DNA from: Halorientalis sp. IM1011
GTDB taxonomy: Archaea; Halobacteriota; Halobacteria; Halobacteriales; Haloarculaceae
Assembly (NCBI RefSeq): GCF_001989615.1
Contig: NZ_CP019067.1
Location: 2,294,001-2,358,000 of the forward strand
Direction of reading: 5' to 3'
DNA: 64,000 bases
This document shows positions 7,993 to 17,354 of the stretch, piece after piece. The first letter of the stretch is position 1; each line of letters starts with the position of its first letter. Both the position numbers and the translations under genes were made by a program. The notes beneath the pieces were generated by a model, which made no database searches, was not told the DNA's origin, and saw only the letters and a list, made by a program, of their open reading frames with translations.

Positions 7993-8684
7993 GTCTTGGC
8001 GAACGCGAAGACGAGTTGCTAGATACGCTAGAGACGGTGATCGACGCCGATTTTCCGTACGTGCTTGTCGGTGGCTGGGCAATTGCGGCGTTCAACCAGC
8101 GATTTACGACAGATGTTGACGTCGTGATTCCGGGACAGGCTCTCGACGACTACACTGCGCTCCTCACTGGTCGTGGCTACGAGAAAACCGCTGATGTCGA
8201 GCGAAACGAATTGTACGAGGGTCGTACTGTCAGGTTCGAGAAAGACGTCGGGAACCCGGTTCAGTTCGATGTGATGGTCGATGCATTGGGGTGTCGACAA
8301 ACAGAAGCCGAGTGGTCGTATCGCTATCTGTCCGAACACTCCGTCACCGAAGAATTAGGCACATCCCGTCCAATTTCGGCTCGGATTCCGGAACCGGAGT
8401 TGCTGTTTGCGGTAAAACTCCACAGTGGCCGAAAAGCCGATACCCGCGACCTTGTGGTACTCGGGCGCGACGCCGATCTAGAACGAATCGCGATGCATCT
8501 CAACCGTGGGGACTCAGAGAAACTTGCACGGCGTATCGGAGTCGTCATGGATCGACTAACGTCACCCGGTTTTGCGGATTCGTTTAAAGGCGTCTTCGAA
8601 CAGCAGACAGTACCCGAGCAGGATATCGACGCTGTCAAGGAATTTCTTCTCAACCAGCGTGATCGTCTCGATACCGAACAGTGA
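7989..8684 (+). CDS. AbiEii-like nucleotidyltransferase
   Basis: 231 residues. The nucleotidyltransferase-fold signature is clear: YVLVGGWAIAAFNQRFTTDVDVVI, with the Gly-Gly at 28-29 and the metal-binding acidic pair D42/D44. A later IPEPELLFAVKLHSGRKADTRDLVVL segment matches the region where such proteins carry a conserved Lys and Asp. The R-x-T-x-D-V-D pattern is that of the AbiEii/MNT-like group rather than of DNA polymerase beta itself. It overlaps the HTH gene by 4 bp. In AbiE systems this subunit is the toxin and modifies tRNA or another RNA; that activity is family knowledge and is not shown here. Confidence 0.7.
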   Translation: MSLGEREDELLDTLETVIDADFPYVLVGGWAIAAFNQRFTTDVDVVIPGQALDDYTALLTGRGYEKTADVERNELYEGRTVRFEKDVGNPVQFDVMVDALGCRQTEAEWSYRYLSEHSVTEELGTSRPISARIPEPELLFAVKLHSGRKADTRDLVVLGRDADLERIAMHLNRGDSEKLARRIGVVMDRLTSPGFADSFKGVFEQQTVPEQDIDAVKEFLLNQRDRLDTEQ

Positions 8685-8704
8685 TGTAAAAGAACGATTG
8701 GCTG

Positions 8705-9136
8705 TCAGGTACGCAACCCCTCCTCCGCGATACGCCCTATCACGTCTCGATGTTGGCGGTGGATGTCATCTCGTTCGTTCTCAAAAGCCTCCGTGATTTC
8801 CCTCTTGAACTCCCCGACCGATCGCTCGTCACCGCAGAGGAAGTCTCCGCTCACGGCGTCGTGAGCCACTGCGATTGGAAGTTCCTCGATATCGGAAACA
8901 TCGACATATGGGGCGTCCTCGCGCTGGAGCATCCCGGAAAGATGGCAACGCTTCTGGAACCGTTCGCTCGATGAAAGCTTGTCGGTGAATTTGACGGCGA
9001 GGTCGAGGTCGGACGCGGCATGGTTTTCATCCGTGACGCGGGAACCGAAGGCCACTGCAAACACGATGTCGTCATCTCCACGGAGTGACTCTGCGAGGTC
9101 GGTCAGCACCGTCGATTGATCGTCACTCCCTGTCAT
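8705..9136 (-). CDS. MntA-like minimal nucleotidyltransferase without an adjacent HEPN partner
   Basis: 143 residues from ATG 9136 (an in-frame ATG at 9163 is possible). The MNT motif AFGSRVTDENHAASDLDLAV gives G31-S32 and D43/D45, the GSx10DxD signature. Antitoxins of the HEPN-MNT system (MntA) modify the HEPN toxin by adding AMP. No HEPN gene (Rx4-6H motif) is seen on either side: the gene converges on the AbiEii-like gene and is divergent from the MFS transporter. It may be an orphan or serve a partner elsewhere. The end is complete, with a charged C-terminal helix. Confidence 0.7.
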   Translation of the reverse strand: MTGSDDQSTVLTDLAESLRGDDDIVFAVAFGSRVTDENHAASDLDLAVKFTDKLSSSERFQKRCHLSGMLQREDAPYVDVSDIEELPIAVAHDAVSGDFLCGDERSVGEFKREITEAFENERDDIHRQHRDVIGRIAEEGLRT

Positions 9137-9237
9137 GTGGAGAACAACGCCGTATCCCACCAAAAGAATTGTCCTCCGCGGGGCCTGAGGGCCCGTCCTT
9201 CGAAACCGACTTTCCCGACCTCTCCCAACCTCTGAAA

Positions 9238-10410
9238 GTGAGTCGTCGGTACGCGTCGGTCGTCCTCGCGCTGTGTACGCTGGCCTTCTTCGCCACGATG
9301 GTCGCCCGGCTGGTGATCAGCCCCGTCGTCCCGAACCTCACGCTCGCGTTCGGGGTCAGCAACGGCACCATCGGGCTGGCGCTGTCGGGCATGTGGGTCG
9401 CCTACGCGACCACACAGTTCCCGAGCGGCGTCCTCGGCGACCGCCTCGGCGAACGAACGGTCATCCTCGCAGCCGTCGGCGGCACCGCGGTGACGAGCCT
9501 CCTCCTGACGACCGCACCGAACTTCCCGCTCTTTTTCGCCGGGACTGTCCTCCTGGGAGCGGTCGCCGGCCTCCACTACAGCGTCGCCACCACGCTGCTT
9601 GCCCGCTACTTCGACGACATCGGGTGGGCCATCGGTGTCCACGTCGCCGGGGGACCGCTCGCCGGTCTCCTTGCCCCCATCGCGGCGGCTGTGGTCGCCA
9701 CACAGTACGGCTGGCGGCCGGCCATCGGGATCGGCGCGGCCGTCGCTGTCCCCGTGTTCGTCGCCTTCTGGCTCTCCGTGGAGTCGACCGAGCCGCGCCG
9801 GCCGGAGCAACCCCTCAGAGAGCGCTTCGAGGTCGCCGCAGTGCGCGAGCTGCTTGCCCGGCCCCAGATCCGATACACGACCGCACTCTCCGTCCTTGGA
9901 GCCTTCTCCTGGCAGGCGACGGCCTCGTTCCTGCCGACCTTCTTCACGGCCCACCACGGCTTCTCGACGACGGTGGCGGGCGCGCTGTTCTCGGCGTACT
10001 TCGTGATTCACGGCCTGACCCAGCCGATGCTCGGGTCGCTCTCGGATCGGCTCTCCCGGGACGGCGTCGTCGCTGGCGCGCTCGCGTCGGCTGCGATCGG
10101 GTACGCGCTGCTGGTCGTGACCGAACAGTTCGTCGTCGTGATCGCCGGGATCGTGCTCGTCGGCGTCGGGATGAGTTGGGGCGCGCCGCTGCAGTCCCGG
10201 TTCATGGACATCCTCTCTGACGCCGAACGTGGGGCCGGGTTCGGGCTCGTCCGGACCGTCTACATGACCATCGGTGCATCGGGGAGCGTCGTCGTCGGTG
10301 TCCTCTCGGATACTATCAGCTGGACCGTCGCGTTCGGGCTGCTGGCCGTGTTGGCGAGCGTGGCCGTCATCGCTATCGTCGTGAACCGAGTGCTGGGGCT
10401 CGGTCTCTGA
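9238..10410 (+). CDS. MFS transporter
   Basis: 390 residues from GTG 9238, read as MSRRYASVVLALC. Longer in-frame starts would overlap the divergent MNT gene, and the codons before 9238 encode a hydrophilic stretch unlike MFS proteins. Twelve hydrophobic segments are visible. The GVLGDRLGER loop after TM2 is the MFS signature (G-x-L-[GA]-D-R-x-G-x-[RK]), with a weaker equivalent SLSDRLSRDG in the second half. It would be a proton- or ion-coupled transporter in the cytoplasmic membrane; the substrate is unknown. Whether it belongs with the nucleotidyltransferase genes is unclear. Confidence 0.85.
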   Translation: MSRRYASVVLALCTLAFFATMVARLVISPVVPNLTLAFGVSNGTIGLALSGMWVAYATTQFPSGVLGDRLGERTVILAAVGGTAVTSLLLTTAPNFPLFFAGTVLLGAVAGLHYSVATTLLARYFDDIGWAIGVHVAGGPLAGLLAPIAAAVVATQYGWRPAIGIGAAVAVPVFVAFWLSVESTEPRRPEQPLRERFEVAAVRELLARPQIRYTTALSVLGAFSWQATASFLPTFFTAHHGFSTTVAGALFSAYFVIHGLTQPMLGSLSDRLSRDGVVAGALASAAIGYALLVVTEQFVVVIAGIVLVGVGMSWGAPLQSRFMDILSDAERGAGFGLVRTVYMTIGASGSVVVGVLSDTISWTVAFGLLAVLASVAVIAIVVNRVLGLGL

Positions 10411-10522
10411 GAGCCGCGTGGTTCCCCTTCTCGATGCAGGACTTTGGACCGTCGTTGGAAATGTCGATACCGTCTTTCGGAGACGCGAAAAGTCTATACC
10501 GATACATCGTCTTTGTAATGGT

Positions 10523-10621
10523 ATGCCGGTGAACTGGGAAGCGCAGCGGGAGATGGACCGCGACGTTGAGGAAAACGCGGACCTGTATGAAGTGCTGGCC
10601 GACGAACCCGACGACGAATAA
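10523..10621 (+). CDS. very small acidic protein (32 residues)
   Basis: MPVNWEAQREMDRDVEENA... is a 32-residue, highly acidic protein. A BRE/TATA-like stretch (CGAAAAG-TCTATACC, about 10486-10500) lies roughly 25 bp upstream of the likely start point, which supports a real short-leader gene. Longer in-frame starts exist but read through that promoter. Its stop abuts the stop of the convergent broken Doc gene with no spacer. I do not recognise a family. An antitoxin-like or regulatory role is conceivable but unsupported. Confidence 0.45.
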   Translation: MPVNWEAQREMDRDVEENADLYEVLADEPDDE

Positions 10622-11125
10622 CTACCTGTCGCCCGGTTCGACAACCCGTAGTTCGTCATCGAAAAACCGCCACCAAACATCGTAGAGGTCGTCCTTTCGA
10701 TAGAGCGTATCCAGCCGCACTGTTTCGATCTCTCTCCGGACAGTGTGTGACTCTTGCCGGGCTTCTCCCAGCCGATCCAGCGACCATTTGCTATACTCGA
10801 TACCGTTTTCGTCCAACAGCCGCCGGAGTAGTGCAACTGCAGTCCGGTGGTTTGCGTCAGGAAAGAAATGTTTACCGACGACCGCGTGCATCCAGCCCGC
10901 ACATTGTTCTTCGAGCGACCACTACATCGGGAACTGGGAGAGGACACGTCGGAGATCACCATTCCGGGTGGCCCAGATCTGATGCCGGAGACTCTCGAAC
11001 GACTCGCCTCCGGTCTGTTCGTATTCAGTGTCTCCTTTGAGGAATTTGGTATTCCGGAGCTTGAAGTCCTCAGCATTGAGGGAAGATAGATCCGTGATCC
11101 GGAGATGGTCGTCCGCTTGTGACAC
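10622..11125 (-). pseudogene. Doc/Fic-family toxin gene interrupted by an in-frame TAG
   Basis: One frame encodes a Fic/Doc protein. The C-terminal half has the Fic core HFFPDANHRTA (H-x-F-x-D-A-N-x-R) and a WWRFFDD tail. The N-terminal half has TGGESFESLRHQIWATRNGDLRRVLSQFPM. A single TAG at 10924-10922 separates them, and the same frame resumes at once with WSLEEQCAGW, so no frameshift is involved. Doc proteins transfer phosphate or AMP to targets such as EF-Tu. The likely start is GTG 11125; the frame is open to ATG 11221. No Phd-type antitoxin gene is visible upstream. An internal ATG (10891) could give only the C-terminal piece. Sequencing error cannot be excluded. Confidence 0.75.
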
Positions 11126-11241
11126 GGCAGGGTCAACGTCTGGGTGCGGTTTATACCTCTGGGATGGTCTGAAACCAAATTGGATGGGGTACGGAAATTC
11201 TTGTTTCCCTTGACGAAGCATTCACTCTCTTCGTCATTACG

Positions 11242-11323
<82 letters not shown>

Positions 11324-11332
11324 AGGACGGGG

Positions 11333-11376
<44 letters not shown>

Positions 11377-11425
11377 CGGGTTCCAACGCAATCATTAAGC
11401 CGTCCGACCGTGATAGTATGCATAG

Positions 11426-13129
<1,704 letters not shown>

Positions 13130-13161
13130 GTCAGCTGAAAACTGAAAGTCAGATCAGAAGA

Positions 13162-13980
13162 TCAGAGATCGGACTCCCGAAACCGGTGGTAGCCTACCGC
13201 AAGCGGAACGACTACCCACGCCACCAACAACACGAGCGCAGCCGGCGCACTCACGTAGACGGGGGCACCCTCGGCCACGTACAGCCCTGCCAGGTCCACG
13301 TCGAACCCGGCGCGGACGAGTCGGGCGTAGGACTCGCCGGGTTCGATCAGCCGGAAGAGCAGCGCCCAGTCGGGCATATCGCGAAGCACCTCGAATTCGA
13401 AGCGGTGGAGGACGAGGAGCACGGTCGACTGGAGGCTTCCCCAGAACGTGACCAGCAGCAGGTACCCGCCGAGGCCGCCGAGGGTGATCCAGCGGTCGGC
13501 GGTCGTCGACATCGAGAGGCCGACGGCAAAGCCGACGAACGCGGCCCCGAAGAGCGCGGTCGCGACGAGGAACCACGGGAACCACAGCACCCCCTCGGTA
13601 CCGAAGCGGACGGCACCGACCACGCCTGCGACGACGAGCGCGAGCAGGGCCGGGACGAGCACCACGACCGCACGGCCGACGAACGTCCCGATCGCCAGGT
13701 CGCGCCGGGAGTGCGGCAAGGAGAGCGTGAGGGCGAGTCGGCCGCTCGTGCGGTCCTCGACGATCGACTTGTAGCCGACGAGGATCGCGATCGCCGGGAG
13801 GAGCACGCCCACGACGCTGGCGAGCCCCCCGACGAATGCCGGGAAGGTCGGCTCGCCGACGTAGTCGTGGGCGACCGCGTACCCGAGGAACGCGATCGGG
13901 AAGAGACCGACCGCGAGCCAGGTCGTCTTCGACAGGATCGTGCCGCGCACGTCCTCCCGGGCGATCACACGCCAGCTCAC
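13162..13980 (-). CDS. ABC-2-type transporter permease (second of two paralogues)
   Basis: 272 residues with about six membrane segments. It has the N-terminal signature of its upstream neighbour (MSWRVIARED, compare MSWDVIARQD), a VGYKSIVEDRTSGRLALTLSLPHSRRDL segment typical of NosY/ABC-2 permeases, and a charged C-terminus ending YHRFRESDL. Its start overlaps the stop of the preceding permease gene by 4 bp. The two permeases plus the ATPase probably form one exporter with a heterodimeric membrane part. The substrate is unknown. Confidence 0.85.
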   Translation of the reverse strand: MSWRVIAREDVRGTILSKTTWLAVGLFPIAFLGYAVAHDYVGEPTFPAFVGGLASVVGVLLPAIAILVGYKSIVEDRTSGRLALTLSLPHSRRDLAIGTFVGRAVVVLVPALLALVVAGVVGAVRFGTEGVLWFPWFLVATALFGAAFVGFAVGLSMSTTADRWITLGGLGGYLLLVTFWGSLQSTVLLVLHRFEFEVLRDMPDWALLFRLIEPGESYARLVRAGFDVDLAGLYVAEGAPVYVSAPAALVLLVAWVVVPLAVGYHRFRESDL

Positions 13981-14786
13981 GCCAGATCACCCCGCGCGAA
14001 ACGCCGATAGGCGAGCCCCAGCGGTCCCGCGAGCCACAGCGCGAACAGGACGAGCGCGACCCACTCGCTCAGGTACCAGGCACCCTCGACGGTGGCGCTG
14101 GGGTCGACGAATCCGTCGGTGAGCCGTCCGAAGACCCGGCCCGGTTCGAGACCGAAGACGAACTGCAACGGGTCGGGCAACTCCCCATCGACGAGGCCGG
14201 CGAAGGAGAGCGCCAGCGTGACCCCGTCGGCGACCGTGTCCCAGACCATCACGAACAGGAAAAAGAAGAAGAGCGCGAGGACGAGTGCGCGCCGTTTGGT
14301 GGTTGCGGCGATGGAGGCTGCGATCCCGATACCCGTCCAGATCCCGCCGAACCACACAGTGAAACCGACGAAGGCGAGATACCGGAGCGGTTCGAGTTCG
14401 CCGAACGGATAGACGACGAGGAATCCGGCGACGGCCAGCGAGGCGACCAGCGTCGCCGTGACCACGCCGGCCCGGCCGAGGAACTTCCCGAACACGACGT
14501 CGGCCCGGCTGTGGGGCAGCGACAGCGTGAGCCGGAGCGCGCCCGACTCGCGCTCGCTGACGACCGCGTTGTACCCCAGCAGGACGCCGACGATGGGGAC
14601 CAGCGTCGTCAGGCTCCCGTGGACGACGCCGGCGAACCGTCCTGTCGTGTACGTCCCCGACCCGCCGAGCGGGTAGGCATACGCTGTGACGACGATCACG
14701 AACGCGAGCAGGCCCAGCAGGTACTTCGTCGAGCGCTCGCCGACCGTCAGCGCCCAGTCCTGGCGGGCGATCACGTCCCAGCTCAT
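13977..14786 (-). CDS. ABC-2-type transporter permease (first of two paralogues)
   Basis: 269 residues, about six membrane segments, clearly paralogous to the following gene: shared N-terminus, LLGYNAVVSERESGALRLTLSLPHSRADV in the first cytoplasmic loop, and a similar C-terminal YRRFARGDLA. That loop couples NosY-type permeases to the ATPase. It overlaps both neighbours by 4 bp (ATGA), giving a tightly coupled ATPase-permease-permease operon. The transported molecule is not indicated. Confidence 0.85.
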   Translation of the reverse strand: MSWDVIARQDWALTVGERSTKYLLGLLAFVIVVTAYAYPLGGSGTYTTGRFAGVVHGSLTTLVPIVGVLLGYNAVVSERESGALRLTLSLPHSRADVVFGKFLGRAGVVTATLVASLAVAGFLVVYPFGELEPLRYLAFVGFTVWFGGIWTGIGIAASIAATTKRRALVLALFFFFLFVMVWDTVADGVTLALSFAGLVDGELPDPLQFVFGLEPGRVFGRLTDGFVDPSATVEGAWYLSEWVALVLFALWLAGPLGLAYRRFARGDLA

Positions 14787-15697
14787 CGGCCCGTCCCGGT
14801 GTACTCGATGAACATATCTTCCAGCGAGGCCTCCTCGGTCCGGAAGTTCACCACGTCGACGCCCGCGTCGTGCAACTGCACGAGGATGTCCATCTTCGCG
14901 TCGTTCGTGCAGGTCACCTCCAGCGTCGAGTCCTCGCGCTCGACGGCCGTCTCGACGCCCTGAACTCCGCGAACAGTCTCCAGCGTCCCGTTCTGCAGGG
15001 TGTCGACCGTGATGACGAGCTTCGTCCCCCCTCCGAGTGACTCCCGGAGCCCCTCGATGGTGTCGACGGCCACGAGTTCGCCGTTCTGGAGGATGCCCAC
15101 GCGGTCACAGACCGCCTCGACCTGTTCGAGGATGTGGCTGGAGAAAAAGACCGTCGCACCCCGCTCGTTCTCCTCGCGGATGATATCCCGCATTTCGGCG
15201 GCCCCGTTGGGGTCCAGCCCCGTCGTTGGCTCGTCGAGCAAGAGGAGGTCCGGCTCGCCGACCAGTGCCATCCCGAGGACGAGTCGCTGGGCCATCCCTT
15301 TCGAGTAGTCGCTGGCTTCCCGTTCGGCGTCGGCGGGATCGAGCCCCACCCGATCCAGAATCTCGGCGGGGTCGTCGTCGGCGTCTTTCGACTCGATGGC
15401 GTACTCGATGTGCTGGCGGCCGGTGCGGCGCTCGAACACCGAGTACCCCTCCGGGAGGACGCCGATCCGTTCGCGAGCCGTAACGCCCTCCGCGTGACAG
15501 TCGTGGCCGAAGATTTCGACCGATCCGTCGCTGGGCGACACGAAGTCGAGCAGGACGTTGATGAACGTGGATTTCCCCGCGCCGTTGGGGCCGAGAAAGC
15601 CGAAAATCTCCCCCTCGGGGACGGTGAGATCGACCCGATCGAGGGCGATCACCGTCCCGTAGCGTTTCGACACCTCGGTGGCTTCGATGGCGGCCAT
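14783..15697 (-). CDS. ABC transporter ATP-binding protein
   Basis: 304 residues. Walker A FLGPNGAGKSTF (from about residue 33), a signature motif in the form YSKGMAQR, Walker B LLLLDEPTTGLDP, and the switch His in FFSSHILEQ. The C-terminal 80 residues form the extra domain common in NosF/CcmA-type exporters. It is the first gene of the operon with two ABC-2 permeases. An AT-rich stretch (about 15715-15735) upstream can serve as promoter. It powers export across the cytoplasmic membrane. Confidence 0.92.
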   Translation of the reverse strand: MAAIEATEVSKRYGTVIALDRVDLTVPEGEIFGFLGPNGAGKSTFINVLLDFVSPSDGSVEIFGHDCHAEGVTARERIGVLPEGYSVFERRTGRQHIEYAIESKDADDDPAEILDRVGLDPADAEREASDYSKGMAQRLVLGMALVGEPDLLLLDEPTTGLDPNGAAEMRDIIREENERGATVFFSSHILEQVEAVCDRVGILQNGELVAVDTIEGLRESLGGGTKLVITVDTLQNGTLETVRGVQGVETAVEREDSTLEVTCTNDAKMDILVQLHDAGVDVVNFRTEEASLEDMFIEYTGTGR

Positions 15698-15851
15698 ATG
15701 TCAATTGGCGGACGGCACTAAAATAAAAGCGCGCGGTGATTTTCCGACTCGGAAACAGTGTCTGGCCACGACAGCCGCTGGGCGGACATGAACCTAGTGT
15801 CGTGGGCTGGAGCGTTTGATCGACCGAGTGTTGGATCCCGGACTCTGACGG

Positions 15852-16265
15852 TCACTCGCCGCTCGAACTGTTGTACATCTCGTCGAAGGCCTGCTCACCG
15901 CGGATCAACTCGTCGACACCGTCGGTGAGAGTGACCTCACCAAACACGGTCGCGCGATAGTACGTGTAGAGCCCGCCCTGTTCTCGTTCCGTGCGCTGAC
16001 GCTTTTCGACCAGTCCGCTCTCGAGGAGTTCGTTCAGGTGATAGTGGAGTGTGCTGTCGTCGATGTCCATCATATCCGCAAGCTCTGTCGGACTCATCTC
16101 ACCGGCGTGAACCAGTCGATAGAGAATTTCGTATCGCGTTCGGTTCCCGACGGCAGCGTGCATATCCAGATACTCGCCGAGACTGAGAACGCTGTCCTCT
16201 GGCAGCAGATCCTCTGGATCGTCCGGCGCTTCCTTCTCCGCTGTCCGTCTCTGATCGGTCGCCAT
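15852..16265 (-). CDS. ArsR-like winged-HTH transcription regulator
   Basis: 137 residues. A winged HTH spans about residues 30-95: YLDMHAAVGNRTRYEILYRLVHAGEMSPTELADMM, then the recognition helix DDSTLHYHLNELLESGLVEKRQ and a wing. The N-terminus is acidic and the C-terminal tail is short. It is probably a homodimeric repressor. It lies upstream of and co-directional with the ABC operon (154-bp gap), so it may control it, though no operator is evident. No metal-binding cysteines are present, so it is not a classical metal sensor. Confidence 0.82.
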   Translation of the reverse strand: MATDQRRTAEKEAPDDPEDLLPEDSVLSLGEYLDMHAAVGNRTRYEILYRLVHAGEMSPTELADMMDIDDSTLHYHLNELLESGLVEKRQRTEREQGGLYTYYRATVFGEVTLTDGVDELIRGEQAFDEMYNSSSGE

Positions 16266-16512
16266 CTCGATTCGAAGTCGAATGAAACGCGTTTAGTCTT
16301 TGTCGCGCCAGTAATCACAAAAAACAGCGTCTTTTATACCGTTCTCTCGGGAATCGAATCTGGTACGAACATTGTCGGGGTCAATCGTGGTGACGATGCG
16401 GTTCGACCGCTGACTGGCACTGAGTACCCAGGAGGGGAAGAGACATCTCGATATTCCGATTAGAACAACAGTTATGTGTGTCAGTACAATAGTGGGTAAT
16501 AGGTGGTGTGAA

Positions 16513-16797
16513 ATGGGAAATACATCTGCCGATGGCAATCAAAGCGAGGAACTGACGCTCACAGTAGACGATAGAGGGCGGGTAACCCTACCGAAGGAGG
16601 TCCGGGATCGGTTGGGCATCGAGTCGAACGACGAGATCTCCGCGACCCTCGTCGGTTCGGTCCTCGAGGTTAACCCGAAACCGAGCACGAAACTGAAGAC
16701 AGCAAGAGCGGACCGGGACAACTGGGAGAACACGACGACAACCGATGCGGGAGAGGCGCTCTTCGGACCGATGGAGCAGTGGTCCGATAGCAGATGA
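16513..16797 (+). CDS. AbrB/SpoVT-type antitoxin of a PIN toxin
   Basis: 94 residues from ATG 16513; an in-frame ATG at 16474 is less likely. The swapped-hairpin AbrB domain is seen as LTVDDRGRVTLPKEVRDRLGIESNDEISATLVGSVLEVNP (residues about 17-58). The C-terminal third is acidic and would wrap the toxin. It overlaps the PIN gene by 4 bp. Such antitoxins bind their own promoter and neutralise VapC-like RNases. Classification as VapB-type rests on the pair structure. Confidence 0.8.
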   Translation: MGNTSADGNQSEELTLTVDDRGRVTLPKEVRDRLGIESNDEISATLVGSVLEVNPKPSTKLKTARADRDNWENTTTTDAGEALFGPMEQWSDSR

Positions 16798-17273
16798 CTG
16801 AGTCGCTCCCGACCGAAGTGACGGTTCTCACGGACGTGAACGTACTCGCGATCGGGTTGACCGAAGATCATCCGGCCCACGACGATGTGTATCCCTGGAT
16901 CGAGAATGCCCTCGATGGACCGAACGTCTTGCTCGTCTTCGATTATTACCCGCTCCGAGCGCAGTATATCATGACGAGCAACTTCGGAGTGGGTCCGGCG
17001 GCTGCTCGCAACGCGGTCCAGTCCCTCGTTCGCAGTCCCGCACGAATCGTCGGTGCGACCGAAACCACTCTTCTGGAGGCTTACGAGATCAGCGCCGAGA
17101 AAAACCACGACGTCTACGATTCGTTCATCCTCGCGCTGGCACGAGCATACGACGCTGACTACCTTATCACCACCGATGCCGATTTCGAGGACCTCTGTGA
17201 CGGTGAAGACACGACCTACACCAATCCGATCCCGGGCGAAAAACGCGAGAAATTGGCGTTCATCGATGGGTAG
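16794..17273 (+). CDS. PIN-domain ribonuclease toxin (VapC-like)
   Basis: 159 residues. PIN acidic residues are visible: D14 in VLTDVNVLAIG, D109 in HDVYDSFILALA and D128/D130 in ITTDADFEDL; the second-motif acidic residue lies in the less certain region around 46-60. PIN toxins cut tRNA, rRNA or mRNA. The 4-bp overlap with the AbrB-type gene marks a toxin-antitoxin operon. The protein is longer than typical VapC because of the 20-residue C-terminal tail. The active site looks complete enough for function. Confidence 0.82.
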   Translation: MTESLPTEVTVLTDVNVLAIGLTEDHPAHDDVYPWIENALDGPNVLLVFDYYPLRAQYIMTSNFGVGPAAARNAVQSLVRSPARIVGATETTLLEAYEISAEKNHDVYDSFILALARAYDADYLITTDADFEDLCDGEDTTYTNPIPGEKREKLAFIDG

Positions 17274-17354
17274 CCAAGCCAATGTGGTACCGCAGTGAGC
17301 TACAACCGCGCTCCCAACCGAACTCTCAAGGCCGGTGACGTGGACCCATCCTGT

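Noticed and set aside
10922-10924. Reading the TAG in the Doc gene as pyrrolysine
   Set aside because: Haloarchaea are not known to encode the pyrrolysine system, and nothing in the window suggests it; a nonsense mutation is simpler.
9133-11178. A 681-codon open frame on the - strand
   Set aside because: It runs antisense through the MFS transporter and Doc gene, lacks any recognisable motif and has the composition of an antisense shadow in GC-rich DNA.
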